DNA of 64,000 bases from JACKBK01 sp963707275 (GTDB taxonomy: Bacteria; Chloroflexota; Anaerolineae; JAAEKA01). The notes under the pieces were generated by a model. The model had not been told where the DNA came from. It ran no database searches and worked only from the letters and a program-made list of their open reading frames with translations. This document shows positions 46,098 through 56,185 of the stretch, piece after piece (within the stretch, counting starts at the first letter, position 1; each line of letters starts with the position of its first letter). The position numbers and the translations under genes were made by a program. Location of the stretch: positions 62,001 through 126,000 of the forward strand of contig CAVPPH010000015.1 in NCBI GenBank assembly GCA_963707275.1. Direction: 5' to 3'.

Positions 46098-47062
46098 ATG
46101 GATTACCGCAATCTGGGCCGCACCGGCCTGAAAGTGAGTGAACTGTGCCTCGGCACCATGCAGTGGGGCTGGACGGCCGACGAGGAGACCTCCTTCGAGG
46201 TGATGGACGCCTTCGTCGAGGCCGGCGGCAACTTCATCGACACCGCCGACGTCTACTCGCGCTGGGTCGAGGGCAACCCCGGCGGCGTGTCGGAGACGAT
46301 CATCGGCCGCTGGATGAAGGCGCGCGGCAACCGCCGCCAGATCGTGTTGGCCACCAAGGTCCGCGGCCGCATGTGGGACGGCCCCAACGGCGAGGGACTC
46401 AGCCGCGGCCACATCATGGCGGCAGTGGAGGACAGCCTGCGCCGGCTCGACACCGACACCATCGACCTGTACCAGACCCACTTGTACGACGCCGACACAC
46501 CTATCGACGAGACCATGCGTGCGCTGGACGATCTGGTGCACCAGGGCAAGGTGCGCTACGTCGGCTGCTCGAACTATCCGGCGTGGCGGCTGGCCAAGGC
46601 GCTGTGGGCCAGCGACAAGCAGGGTCTGGCGCGCTACGACTCGATCCAGCCGCACTACAGCCTGGTCCACCGCGCCGAGTTCGAGCGCGGGCTGAAGGCG
46701 TTGTGCGAGGAAGAAAACATCGGCGTTATCCCCTACAGCCCGCTGGCCGGCGGCTTCCTGACCGGCAAGTATCGCCGCGACCAGCCCTGGCCCGACAGCG
46801 CCCGCGCTGACGGTATCCGCCAAGCGCTACGACAACGAGCGTAGCTGGGCCAGCCTGGCGGCGCTGGAGACGATCGGCACAGGCGCGCGGCAAGACGTTC
46901 GCGCAGGTCGCTCTGGCCTGGCAGCTTAGCCAGCCGGTCATCACGTCACCGATCATCGGGGCCAACTCGGTGGAGCAACTGAACGACATTCTGGGCGTCG
47001 TCGGCTTCCGTCTCAGCGACGAAGAGATGCAGACGCTGAACGCCGCCAGCGCCTGGGAATAG
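46098..47062 (+). CDS. Aldo/keto reductase, frameshifted
   Basis: About 320 residues. The first frame (46098 to about 46820) has MDYRNLGRTGLKVSELCLGT, NFIDTADVYSRW with the catalytic Asp and Tyr, LATKVRGRMWDGPNGEG containing the Lys, DLYQTHLYDADTPIDETMRA with the His, and YSPLAGGFLTGKYRR. Shifts near 46820 and 46885 lead to GKTFAQVALAWQLSQPVITS, PIIGANSVEQLNDILGVVGF and LSDEEMQTLNAASAWE, ending at 47062. It is a member of the AKR superfamily (YajO/Tas-like), an NADPH-dependent carbonyl reductase with unknown substrate. A GAAAGGA ribosome site precedes the ATG. Confidence 0.87.
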
Positions 47063-47065
47063 CAG

Positions 47066-47098
47066 AAGTTGCCAACTCTTCGGAAGAGTTGGCAACTT
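47066..47098. repeat. Perfect 33-bp palindrome after the aldo/keto reductase gene
   Basis: Sixteen-base arms, AAGTTGCCAACTCTTC and its exact complement, surround one G. It begins 4 bp after the stop codon and ends 13 bp before the ybaK ATG. It may act as a terminator on either strand or as a REP-type element. Confidence 0.7.
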
Positions 47099-47111
47099 TC
47101 TGACTGCCGCC

Positions 47112-47597
47112 ATGCCCACACCCTCCGACAAAACCCTGGCCATGCGCCTGCTGGAAGGCAAGAAGGTCGCCTACACCGCGCTGCGTTACGACCCCGAGGT
47201 AGCGGTGAGCGCGGTCGAGGTCGCCGACGCGGTTGGTCTGCCGCCGGAGCGGGTATTCAAAACCCTGGTCACCCAACCGGAAGTTGGTAAGCCGATTCTG
47301 GCGGTGATACCCGCGGCTGCCGAGCTTGACCTCAAAACGCTGGCCAAGGCGGCCGGCCTGAAGAAGATACGCATGGCGACTCAGGCGGACGCCGAGCGGT
47401 TGACCGGCCTGCAGAAGGGCGGCATCAGCGCGCTGGCGCTGGTCAACAAAGGCTTCCGGGTGTTTCTCGACAGCAGCGCCACGCAGTTCGACCAGATCGC
47501 AATGAGCGCCGGCGAGCGCGGCGTGCAGGTGCAGTTGGCGCCACAGGACTTCTTGCGCGTGACTGGCGCACGCACAGCCGCGTTCAGCCAGTACTAA
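47112..47597 (+). CDS. ybaK: Cys-tRNA(Pro) deacylase, YbaK/EbsC family
   Basis: The 161-residue protein has the full YbaK fold. The conserved pieces are PSDKTLAMRLLEGKKVAYTA, VADAVGLPPERVFKTLV, LAVIPAAAELDLKTLAKAAG, GLKKIRMATQADAERLTGLQ, KGGISALALVNKGFRVFLD and RGVQVQLAPQDFLRVTGART. The key lysine is expected in VFKTLV, and the GGISALAL loop is typical (GGISPLG in other members). The family hydrolyses mischarged Cys-tRNA(Pro). The gene is 7 bp upstream of argH and probably shares its transcript. Confidence 0.93.
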   Translation: MPTPSDKTLAMRLLEGKKVAYTALRYDPEVAVSAVEVADAVGLPPERVFKTLVTQPEVGKPILAVIPAAAELDLKTLAKAAGLKKIRMATQADAERLTGLQKGGISALALVNKGFRVFLDSSATQFDQIAMSAGERGVQVQLAPQDFLRVTGARTAAFSQY

Positions 47598-47604
47598 AAC
47601 CACC

Positions 47605-48990
<1,386 letters not shown>

Positions 48991-49023
48991 CAAGATCCGT
49001 TGGTTTTGGGACCTGAACGCGAC

Positions 49024-49054
49024 AGCGCGCTGCACTTCGGGAGTGCAGCGCGCT
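49024..49054. terminator. Hairpin after argH
   Basis: AGCGCGCTGCACT and AGTGCAGCGCGCT form a perfect 13-bp stem with a TCGGG loop between the convergent argH and membrane-protein genes. No T tract follows, so it may be a weak bidirectional terminator. Confidence 0.6.
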
Positions 49055-49077
49055 CGATTCTTAGCTTCAATCCGAAA

Positions 49078-49728
49078 CTAGGCCTGCTGGACGTCCCAGC
49101 GATTGTAGGATTCGATCTCCCACGCACTGTTGGTGCGGTACTGGAAAACGAAGCCGACAACTGCCAGCACCACAAAGAGAATCAACAGCAGCACTGATTG
49201 GTCCAGCGCTGCCCGTACCGGATTTTCCATCACCCGGGTCGCGGGGACGAACATGAGCAGGATCGATGCGAAGACGGCGCCAGCTCCCAGAACCGCTGTC
49301 CCGATTTCGATCACCAGCTTTGCCAGCCGGAAGCGCATCGTCAGCAAGATCATCACCACGCCAGCAACGACCGCAATCAGCCAGGCGATCAGACCGAAGT
49401 CCAGGCCGAGCGCGGCCCAGATTGCTGCGATGACGCTGTAGCCAATAGAAAACGCGATGACGCCCACCGCAAAGGCGAAGAACAGGTAGGACAGGACAGC
49501 GAAGAAGGCGCCGGCCATGAAGCCAATCACCCAACTCGTCACGGTTGCCAAAAACGCGTCGCCAAAGATTGCCTGCACGGCCTGTGCTCCAAAGGTCAAT
49601 CCGAAGAAGAATCCCCAGATCGGCAGCAGGATCAGGAACAACCGATATCCAAGAAAGGTTAGCGCCAGGCCGAACAGAATGCCAATCGTGCCGGCGCATG
49701 CAATAGCAAGAAACGAATCAGTAGACAT
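49078..49728 (-). CDS. DUF4203/TMEM198-like membrane protein
   Basis: A 216-residue protein with seven closely spaced hydrophobic segments starting at MSTDSFLAIACAGTIGILFG. Short glycine-rich turns follow (FLGYRLFLILLPIWGFFFGL, WVIGFMAGAFFAVLSYLFFA, GFVFQYRTNSAWEIESYNRW). The spacing resembles DUF4203/TMEM198-type proteins; the role is unknown. ATG 49728 follows a good GGAGG (7-base spacing) and begins the first helix, so I prefer it to a TTG at 49833. That TTG follows an even longer AAAGGAGGTGA sequence, but at an unusually short spacing. A promoter at 50055-50027 would give a leader of about 290 bases. Confidence 0.7.
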   Translation of the reverse strand: MSTDSFLAIACAGTIGILFGLALTFLGYRLFLILLPIWGFFFGLTFGAQAVQAIFGDAFLATVTSWVIGFMAGAFFAVLSYLFFAFAVGVIAFSIGYSVIAAIWAALGLDFGLIAWLIAVVAGVVMILLTMRFRLAKLVIEIGTAVLGAGAVFASILLMFVPATRVMENPVRAALDQSVLLLILFVVLAVVGFVFQYRTNSAWEIESYNRWDVQQA

Positions 49729-50026
49729 GAAAAGCCTCCAAAAAGTGAATGAAATGCGGAAAACTCGGTAGAAAAGCGCCTCGTCTGACGAACTCCGGGA
49801 CGAAGGTAGAACAAGCGTTATGTGGGGAAGCAATCACCTCCTTTGTGGAAGAGCATCATCACCAGAAAAACCGGGGAAGACGAAATTGAACAATTGACGC
49901 AAAGCTTGTCTGAAACGGACAGGATTGAGTGACCTGACCGTTGGCTTTGCCGTGCGAGTTGAGACCCGGCGCTAGTGTGCCGGTGGGACGTGTCTCTGCA
50001 CTCGCGAGTTCATGTTCGTTGTCCCA

Positions 50027-50055
50027 ATTATACCGCGACGATTGCCCTTTGACAA
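50027..50055 (-). promoter_or_regulatory. Promoter for the DUF4203-like gene
   Basis: On the minus strand TTGTCA (50055-50050), a 17-bp spacer and TATAAT (50032-50027) form a near-consensus promoter, starting near 50020. The leader down to 49728 contains nested GAGAC/GTCTC and CCGGC/GCCGG stems and a perfect AAAGGAGGTGAT anti-16S sequence at about 49833-49846. No convincing gene lies in 49729-50196. Confidence 0.7.
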
Positions 50056-50097
50056 GGGGGTGAAACGCCTCCGCGCGTGAATCCGGCACGAATTTAC

Positions 50098-50125
50098 TTG
50101 TATCGATGCTTTGAGTAGGTATAAT
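50098..50125 (+). promoter_or_regulatory. Promoter for the L,D-transpeptidase gene
   Basis: TTGTAT (50098-50103) and TATAAT (50120-50125), 16-bp spacer, about 70 bases upstream of the ATG at 50197. It is divergent from the promoter at 50027-50055. Confidence 0.6.
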
Positions 50126-50196
50126 CGTTGCAGCATCCATCGTTCTACATGGTTTTCAGCGATCAGTTTTCGCCCGCTGTGGGTTTGGAAGGGTTT

Positions 50197-51231
50197 ATGA
50201 CACACTGTATTAAGCGAACAAGTCTCCGGGTTGTGTTGGGTCTGTGCCTGATTGTCCTGGGGTCGGCGCTGCCGGGACATGTCATGGCGCAAGCCGATGA
50301 ACCGGTGAAAGAAGAGGCGCTGCTGCCATTCCAGTATGTCCGGATTTGGGACAAACCTGTTTCCGTATACGCGACGCCCGGCGATCCCGCAACGATGACT
50401 CCCGTGAAAACTCTGGTTCCCCCTGACTCGTGGGTCAGCATCGATGAAGATGTGGAATCAAACGGACAGCTCTGGTATCGCATCGACGACCAGGAATATG
50501 TTCTCGCCAGCGACGTGTTGGTGAGTCCGCCATCGCTGTTTCAGGGTTTGCCGGTCGAGGAACAGCCCCAATTCGCCCTTGGCTACGTCATCGCCCCGGA
50601 GCTTAACGTACGCCCCGGACCAGGCGCCGGTCCTGACAACGCTCCGGTGGGGCAACTGCACCGCTATGATCGGGTGGACATCCTCGAAACCATAAAGGTC
50701 GAGGACAGTCTCTGGCACAAGATCGGCGACGACCAATACATCCACGGCTCCTACGTGCGGGTAGTTTACCCGGTGCAGCGGCCGGCCGAAGTGGCCGCCG
50801 ATGAACGCTGGGTCGCGGTGGATCTGGCGCAGCAGGTATTGTCAGCCTACGAAGGCGACCAGATGGTATACGCAACGCTGGTTTCCACCGGCCGCCCGCC
50901 GTTTTTCACGCCGAAAGGGCTAAACCGGGTTTGGATCAAGCTACAGACCGCGGGCATGGAAGGCGGCAGCGACGAAAAGGGCGATTACTATTACCTGCAA
51001 GACGTGCCGTGGATCATGTATTTCAACAAGGATGTCGGTCTGCACGGCGCCTTCTGGCACGACCGCTTTGGCTATCCCAGCAGTCATGGCTGTGTGAACC
51101 TGAGTCCCAGGGATGCGCAATGGCTGTTCGACTGGACGACGCCGCAACTCCCCTTCCCTGACACGCGCTATGTATACGCCAGCAGGAACAATCCCGGTAC
51201 ATGGGTATACGTCTACGCATCGTCGGGCTGA
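50197..51231 (+). CDS. L,D-transpeptidase (YkuD) with SH3-like domains
   Basis: A 344-residue secreted protein. The signal peptide is TSLRVVLGLCLIVLGSALPG with a MAQA cut site. Two bacterial SH3-like regions follow (VRIWDKPVSVYATPG and LNVRPGPGAGPDNAPVGQLH). The catalytic domain from about residue 210 has WVAVDLAQQVLSAYEGDQMV and the HxnSHGCxN motif in LHGAFWHDRFGYPSSHGCVN, with Cys as nucleophile. The family makes 3-3 peptidoglycan cross-links or attaches proteins to the wall. ATG 50197 follows GGAAGG; an upstream in-frame start at 50128 lies close to the promoter start and is unlikely. It ends before a classic terminator. Confidence 0.9.
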   Translation: MTHCIKRTSLRVVLGLCLIVLGSALPGHVMAQADEPVKEEALLPFQYVRIWDKPVSVYATPGDPATMTPVKTLVPPDSWVSIDEDVESNGQLWYRIDDQEYVLASDVLVSPPSLFQGLPVEEQPQFALGYVIAPELNVRPGPGAGPDNAPVGQLHRYDRVDILETIKVEDSLWHKIGDDQYIHGSYVRVVYPVQRPAEVAADERWVAVDLAQQVLSAYEGDQMVYATLVSTGRPPFFTPKGLNRVWIKLQTAGMEGGSDEKGDYYYLQDVPWIMYFNKDVGLHGAFWHDRFGYPSSHGCVNLSPRDAQWLFDWTTPQLPFPDTRYVYASRNNPGTWVYVYASSG

Positions 51232-51251
51232 ACCACGACTTCCCGCTAAGA

Positions 51252-51284
51252 AAAACACCCCAGACGCAGTATCTGGGGTGTTTT
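51252..51284 (+). terminator. Intrinsic terminator of the L,D-transpeptidase gene
   Basis: AAAACACCCCAGA and TCTGGGGTGTTTT form a 13-bp stem with a 7-base loop and a terminal T4. A-rich and T-rich flanks allow use in both directions, serving the convergent DUF2202 gene too. Confidence 0.9.
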
Positions 51285-51317
51285 GATTCTAAGCCAGCTC
51301 TGCAGTGGATCAGTGTG

Positions 51318-52013
51318 TCAGAAAGAGCGTCCGGATCGGCGGCCCCGACCGGTCGTCGCACTGACTATTTCATTGAAGGTCGTCTGGTCGAGTATCTGAG
51401 GCTCATAGGTCTCGTTGGTCTGGCGCTGCAAGGTCGAGACGTAGGCCCGCAGGTGGTTCTCGGAGCCTTTCTCAAGGTTTTGGTACACCCGCTGGATGTC
51501 GCTGTGTTCAACCGCTGCCAACTCGTCGATCAGATCGGCAATGTCGGTTTCCTCGATGATCGCGCCGACCGTCAGAGCATCCACCAGGGATTGGCTGCCC
51601 AAAACCGCCAGTTGGTCATACAGCGCCTGCAAGGTCGGATCGGTGAACTCGCCGATAGCATTGCCCGCGGTCGGGTCGGCGATGCCGTAGCGATCCAGCA
51701 GTGTGCCGATCGCGTCCATGTGAGTTTGCTCGCTGCGGGCGATGTTGCTGAAGGTCTGGCTGCCCCACAGGTCGCCCAGAGTCAGGTAGACATCGCGCGC
51801 CAGCTTCTCTTCTTCCCGCATGAAGGTCAAGCCCGCAATCTCGGTTGTCGAGAGTTCACCGGTCGTCGTCACCAGAGCGGGCGGTGCAACCGCCGCCTGT
51901 GTGTTGCTCAAATCCGTCGTAGCGGCGCTGGCTGGTGCTGACGACACCACACCTGTAACCGCGATGCCCAAAGCTACCGCACCTGCCAACAGAGTCCTTG
52001 TCAACCTGGTCAT
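51318..52013 (-). CDS. Secreted DUF2202 (ferritin-like) protein
   Basis: A 231-residue exported protein with a signal peptide (LLAGAVALGIAVTGVVSSAP, ASA cut site). A DUF2202 domain follows: GLTFMREEEKLARDVYLTLG, FSNIARSEQTHMDAIGTLLD, IIEETDIADLIDELAAVEHS and LEKGSENHLRAYVSTLQR. The EEEKLARD, SEQTHM and EExD/ENHLRA helices supply Glu and His residues like a ferritin-fold di-iron protein, but metal binding is inferred. The physiological role of the family is unknown. The tail is Arg/Ser-rich. It is convergent with the L,D-transpeptidase gene. Confidence 0.88.
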   Translation of the reverse strand: MTRLTRTLLAGAVALGIAVTGVVSSAPASAATTDLSNTQAAVAPPALVTTTGELSTTEIAGLTFMREEEKLARDVYLTLGDLWGSQTFSNIARSEQTHMDAIGTLLDRYGIADPTAGNAIGEFTDPTLQALYDQLAVLGSQSLVDALTVGAIIEETDIADLIDELAAVEHSDIQRVYQNLEKGSENHLRAYVSTLQRQTNETYEPQILDQTTFNEIVSATTGRGRRSGRSF

Positions 52014-52299
52014 TGTTCATTCTCCTTGTCTTGAGTTCTTGTCTCACCGGGAATACCGGCGGGTGTGTTGACCGTTTTGTACGTCTCTTGTAATTCAAAC
52101 GCCCATCCACAGTCTACCAACATCACGTGAAGAGATGGAGCAGAGTTCTGTGGAGATTCGATGCAGATCGTTCAATCGAGAGTCAAAATGTGGCCAGGTC
52201 CGTGTTGGCGCGCTCGCCGTTGTTATGCTATCTTCCAGCAAGCGCGGAGCGGCGAGCCTAGTGCCTGAATGCGCTGCATATCCTGAGGTTTACCAACCC

Positions 52300-52791
52300 A
52301 TGGCTGTACAAACTCATCAACCCAAGCTGCCGAGCGGCTTTTCGCGCCTCCTGTTTCGCCTGCCCATCTACCTTTACAAGCTGGGCTTGGGCAGGCTGCT
52401 GGGAGGGCGATTCCTGCTGTTGAACCACATCGGCCGCAAGTCGGGCCAGCCGCGCCAGGCTGTCGTGGAAGTCGTACGCCACGATCCGGCCAGCGACACC
52501 TACATCATCGCCTCCGGATTTGGCGAAAAAGCGCAGTGGTTCCAGAATCTGATGCAGACGCCGGATGTCACGATGCAGGTTGGCCGGCGCAAGCTCGCCG
52601 TGCATGCTCGCCGACTATCCCCAGAAGAAAGTGCAGATGAAATGGCTGATTACGCTCACCGCAACCAGCGGGCAGCGCGCAGTCTGGCCGGGTTCATGGG
52701 ATTTGAGGTTGACGGCACGGAGGCAGGCTTCCGCCAAATGGGCGAAAAGTTGCCGTTCGTAGCGCTTGAGAAACGTAAAACGTACGGATGA
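52300..52791 (+). CDS. Deazaflavin (F420)-dependent nitroreductase/quinone-reductase family protein
   Basis: A 163-residue split-barrel protein of the Ddn family. The conserved core is LLLNHIGRKSGQPRQAVVEV, then DTYIIASGFGEKAQWFQNLM, DVTMQVGRRKLAVHARRLSP and the C-terminal MGEKLPFVALEK. GRKSG and W(F/Y)xNL are family marks linked to F420 binding. Members reduce quinones or related substrates with F420H2. A cofE-like gene at 61292 supports F420 use by this organism. I chose ATG 52300; the frame is open from 52135, but the extra N-terminus is unlike the family. The stop overlaps the next gene by four bases (ATGA). Confidence 0.85.
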   Translation: MAVQTHQPKLPSGFSRLLFRLPIYLYKLGLGRLLGGRFLLLNHIGRKSGQPRQAVVEVVRHDPASDTYIIASGFGEKAQWFQNLMQTPDVTMQVGRRKLAVHARRLSPEESADEMADYAHRNQRAARSLAGFMGFEVDGTEAGFRQMGEKLPFVALEKRKTYG

Positions 52792-53234
52792 AATCACCAA
52801 CTGAACTCGATGTCGTCCGCCTCGGCGACGAGCATCACGCCGAAATCATCGATCTCTGGCAGCGGGCCGGGCTGCACATCCGGCCAGAAGGACGCGACAG
52901 CCTTGCAGCCTTCACCGGACAGATGGCGACCGGTGTGCAGACACCCATCGGCCTGCGCGATGGGGAGCAACTCGTCGCGGTTGTCCTCGCTACCCACGAC
53001 AGCCGCAAGGGCTGGATCAACCGGCTGGCGGTCGATCCCGACTACCGGCGACAGGGCCTCGCTACTCGTCTGATCGATCTGTGCGAGCAGCATTTCCAAC
53101 GGTTGGGCATCGAGGTCTGGGCGGCGCTGATCGAAGACTGGAACGAGGCGTCGCTGACGCTGTTCCGCGAGACGGGCTATCTCGTCCACGACGACGTCGT
53201 CTATGCCAGCCGCCGCGCGCGTGTTGACTCCTGA
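52788..53234 (+). CDS. GNAT-family acetyltransferase
   Basis: A 148-residue GNAT protein. VVLATHDSRKGWINRLAVDP gives beta4, and YRRQGLATRLIDLCEQHF is the acetyl-CoA pyrophosphate loop (R/QxxGxA). GIEVWAALIEDWNEASLTLF and RETGYLVHDDVVYASRRA close the fold. The substrate is unknown; its acceptor could be a small amine, a peptide or a ribosomal protein N-terminus. Translation is probably coupled to the Ddn-like gene through ATGA, and the MFS gene follows after 37 bp. Confidence 0.88.
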   Translation: MKSPTELDVVRLGDEHHAEIIDLWQRAGLHIRPEGRDSLAAFTGQMATGVQTPIGLRDGEQLVAVVLATHDSRKGWINRLAVDPDYRRQGLATRLIDLCEQHFQRLGIEVWAALIEDWNEASLTLFRETGYLVHDDVVYASRRARVDS

Positions 53235-53271
53235 CAGGCGCGGTCGCTTCTCAGCGGAGACCCTTCCCATC

Positions 53272-54471
53272 ATGCCATACCAACGTGATCAAGCTGACGA
53301 CCGCGCCAGTCAGCGGTCAGACCGGCTTTTCAAGACCTTCTATTTTCTCTTCTTCGCTGGCCTGGCGGCGTTGATGCCGTTTCTGGCGTTATATTTCGAG
53401 GGGCTGGGACTCTCTGGTCGCCAGATCGGTGTGCTGACAGCAATACCACCGCTGATGGCGCTGTTTGCTGCCTCGCTGTGGGGCGGGCTGGCAGATGCGA
53501 CCCAACAGCACCGGCGGCTGCTGGGCCTGGCCATGGCCGGCGCAATTGTGTGCGTCCTGGCATTCTCGCTGGCAAGTTCGTTTGTTCTACTTGGCGTGCT
53601 GATCGTCGGGTACGCATTTTTCTTCGCCCCCATCAACCCGCTGGTGGACAACTCAGCCATGGAGATGCTCGGGGAGCGCAAAAATCAGTACGGTCAGTTG
53701 CGTCTATGGGGCGCCATCGGCTGGGGCGTGGCCGCGCCGCTGATCGGCCGACTGGTAGAGACGCACGGTCTGCGCTGGTCGTTTCTCGGCTACGCGCTGA
53801 TCATGGGACTGGGACTGATCGTGATCCTGCGGCTGCCTATCAGCGAGTCCAGCTTCGGCGGGTCGTTCTGGAGCGGGTTTCGTCTGCTGATGGCCCGGCG
53901 GCGCTGGATACTTTTCCTGGTCGTGGTCTTCGTGGCGGGGCTGGGCGCGGGCATCCTCAACAACTACCTGTTCCTCTATATGAACCAACTGGGCGCGAGC
54001 GAAACTCTGATGGGGCTGGCGCTGACCGTCGCAACTCTCAGCGAATTGACGGTTTTCGCCCTGTCAGGCAGGATGCTGGAGCGCTGGGGAACCGGGCGGA
54101 TGCTGGCAGCCTCCATCGTGGCGATGGTGATACGAATGCTGGCCTACTCCGTGGTGACGACGCCGTGGGCGGTGCTGGTTATCCAGTTGCTGCACGGCTT
54201 TACGTTCGCCGCGCTGTGGACAGCCGGCGTATCCTACGCGAACAACGCTGCGCCGCGCGGCATGGGCGCCACCGCTCAGGGTGTCTTCTCCGGCGTAACC
54301 ATGGGGCTTGCCGCGGCCGCCGGCGCGTTCATCGGCGGCTGGCTGTACCAGGATGTCGGCGCGGTGCTGATGTTTCGCTGGGCAGGAATCGGCATCGCAC
54401 TGGCGCTGCTGGTAGCCGCTCTGGCCTCGCGTTTCCTGGTGGATCCACAGCCGGCAGCAGCCAGAGCGTGA
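53272..54471 (+). CDS. MFS transporter
   Basis: A 399-residue transporter with twelve predicted membrane helices (for example FYFLFFAGLAALMPFLALYF, IGVLTAIPPLMALFAASLWG, WILFLVVVFVAGLGAGILNN, GLAAAAGAFIGGWLYQDVGA). Residues in the first loop (LSGRQIGVLTAIPPL) and RLWGAIGWGVAAPLIGRLVE resemble the PF12832/nucleoside-proton symporter-like MFS_1 group. The substrate cannot be read from the sequence. I took ATG 53272 (MPYQRDQADDRASQ); an earlier frame start at 53203 overlaps the GNAT gene. Confidence 0.88.
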   Translation: MPYQRDQADDRASQRSDRLFKTFYFLFFAGLAALMPFLALYFEGLGLSGRQIGVLTAIPPLMALFAASLWGGLADATQQHRRLLGLAMAGAIVCVLAFSLASSFVLLGVLIVGYAFFFAPINPLVDNSAMEMLGERKNQYGQLRLWGAIGWGVAAPLIGRLVETHGLRWSFLGYALIMGLGLIVILRLPISESSFGGSFWSGFRLLMARRRWILFLVVVFVAGLGAGILNNYLFLYMNQLGASETLMGLALTVATLSELTVFALSGRMLERWGTGRMLAASIVAMVIRMLAYSVVTTPWAVLVIQLLHGFTFAALWTAGVSYANNAAPRGMGATAQGVFSGVTMGLAAAAGAFIGGWLYQDVGAVLMFRWAGIGIALALLVAALASRFLVDPQPAAARA

Positions 54472-54491
54472 ACAAGGCGGCGCGGCAGGCG

Positions 54492-55362
54492 CTACTGCTG
54501 GCGGACGTAGATCGCGCCGACGTTCGACCGCAGGTAGAGCAACGTATCGCTGTTGCCACCGACGACACCCCTGGCGCTGGCGCCGGTCAACTCGCGGGTT
54601 GTCTCGCCGACAACATCAAACTCGACGATGACGGCGCCCAGGTCGCTGGCGGCGTCGATGGCGAAGCCGCTATCCTGCGGCAGTTGCACCTGAACCGCGC
54701 CCACATCGCTGGTGAGAGCGATACTCGCTGCCGTCGTTGAGCGAACCGAAATAGCTGATCTCGGCGACGTTGCTTTCCACCGCCAGTTGCTCGGGAACGT
54801 TGAGATCGCGCAGCGTGACCTGACCGACGTCGGCCTTGATATCGGCGTTACCCTCGACGCCGGTGACCTCAACGCTGCCAGCGCCGAGATCAACACCGAC
54901 ATCCGTCTTTACCGGAACAGTGATTCGAATGTCTACTTGCGGAGAGCGTCCGCTTAACTGATTGGGGTCGTTCCAGCGCCCTACCACCTTGACCGACGAA
55001 CCGGTTTGCGTGGCTGTCAGTTGCAGATTGTTGAGTATTTGCTGGGCGGTGGCGGCGTCGACCCCGTAGGCTTTGACGGTTGCATCGACCTGCACGGTGT
55101 TGCCTTCGCTGGCCGTGATCGTCAGTGACCCGACGTCCAGATCGACCTGCAACTGCGCCGGCGCGTCGACGTCGAACGTCCGGCTGAAGGTCGTGCTGGC
55201 AGGAACGGTTCCCAGATCGAAGCGATCGATGGTGCGGATGGCCTGCCGGCTGGCGCGCACGGCGATTCCTGTCCCGACAGCGGTCGCCAAACAGCAGCAG
55301 GCTACTGCCAGCAACACGATGATCGCGATGATGATGTTACGGTTTCGGGTATCTGTGGTCAT
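54492..55362 (-). CDS. DUF4097-like membrane-anchored beta-repeat protein, one frameshift
   Basis: About 290 residues. One N-terminal membrane helix (NIIIAIIVLLAVACCCLATA) is followed by short beta-strand repeats with GSLTITASEGNTVQVDATVK, VDLGAGSVEVTGVEGNADIK and VGQVTLRDLNVPEQLAVESN. A shift near 54725 leads to ALTSDVGAVQVQLPQDSGFA and LYLRSNVGAIYVRQQ, ending at 54492. Such right-handed beta structures are typical of DUF4097/DUF4098 adhesin-like proteins, sometimes linked to envelope stress (LiaF-like). The exact role is unknown. It is convergent with the MFS gene. Confidence 0.78.
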
Positions 55363-55527
55363 GGTAGGCTCCTTGTGGAAGAGACGGGGGTTCCTGATGT
55401 CTTCTACGCAAGGATGCTTGCTCAGGTTTCACATCCAGCGTCGATCCCGGCACGTTAGACAAATGTTGCCGCGTGGGGTAGAATTTGGCGTTACACCAAC
55501 TCTCTCGACAGGCTACAGGAGGCACTC

Positions 55528-56166
55528 GTGTCGGAAATCGATCAGATTGCAACAGAGGTCAGAACATGCCAACTCTGCCCTCTGGCCCGTGGACGCACTC
55601 ACGCGGTGCCCGGCGAAGGCCCGGCCAACGCTGAGATCATGTTCATCGGCGAAGGCCCTGGCTTTCACGAGGACCGCCAGGGTCGCCCCTTCGTCGGCAA
55701 ATCAGGCCAGTTGCTGGAAGACCTGCTGGGCAGCATCGGCATGACTCGTGACCAGGTGTTCATCGCCAACGTCGTCAAGTGCCGCCCGCCCGAAAACCGC
55801 GACCCGCTGCCGGCCGAAATCGAGGCTTGTACGCCCTACCTCGACCGCCAGGAGACAGCCATTAACCCGAAGATCATCGTGACGCTGGGCCGTTTCTCCA
55901 TGCAGCGCTACTTCCCCGGCCAGTCCATCACCCGCATCCACGGCCAGGTGAAACTCAAGGGCAACACCGCCTGCGTGCCGATGTTTCACCCGGCGGCCGC
56001 GCTGCGCAATCCACAGTGGATGACCGAGATACGCAACGATTTTGCCAAGTTGCCGGCGCTGCTGGAGAAAATGCGCGGCCAGACTGCGCCGCCCACGCCC
56101 AGCATCGCCCCGGAATCGCCAGACGCACCGCCGCCTGACGATTTCGAGCAACTCAGCCTGTTTTAG
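55528..56166 (+). CDS. Type 4 uracil-DNA glycosylase with C-terminal clamp-binding motif
   Basis: A 212-residue Fe-S uracil-DNA glycosylase. Family marks are CQLCPLARGRTHAVPGEGP, with the first cluster cysteines, then EIMFIGEGPGFHEDRQGRPF (motif A, GEGPG), FIANVVKCRPPENRDP (third Cys) and VPMFHPAAALRNP (motif B). It removes uracil from DNA in base excision repair. The C-terminal extension ends DDFEQLSLF; QLSLF is the consensus pentapeptide that binds the bacterial sliding clamp. The GTG start at 55528 is preceded by AGGAGG at good spacing. RNase J starts 20 bp after the stop. Confidence 0.93.
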   Translation: MSEIDQIATEVRTCQLCPLARGRTHAVPGEGPANAEIMFIGEGPGFHEDRQGRPFVGKSGQLLEDLLGSIGMTRDQVFIANVVKCRPPENRDPLPAEIEACTPYLDRQETAINPKIIVTLGRFSMQRYFPGQSITRIHGQVKLKGNTACVPMFHPAAALRNPQWMTEIRNDFAKLPALLEKMRGQTAPPTPSIAPESPDAPPPDDFEQLSLF

Positions 56167-56185
56167 CCCACCAGGAGCCGTCCCG

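Noticed and set aside
49831..49846. Plus-strand ATCACCTCCTTT resembling the 3' end of 16S rRNA
   Set aside because: Only 12 bases match and no other 16S sequence is nearby; it is better read as a minus-strand ribosome-binding-like tract.
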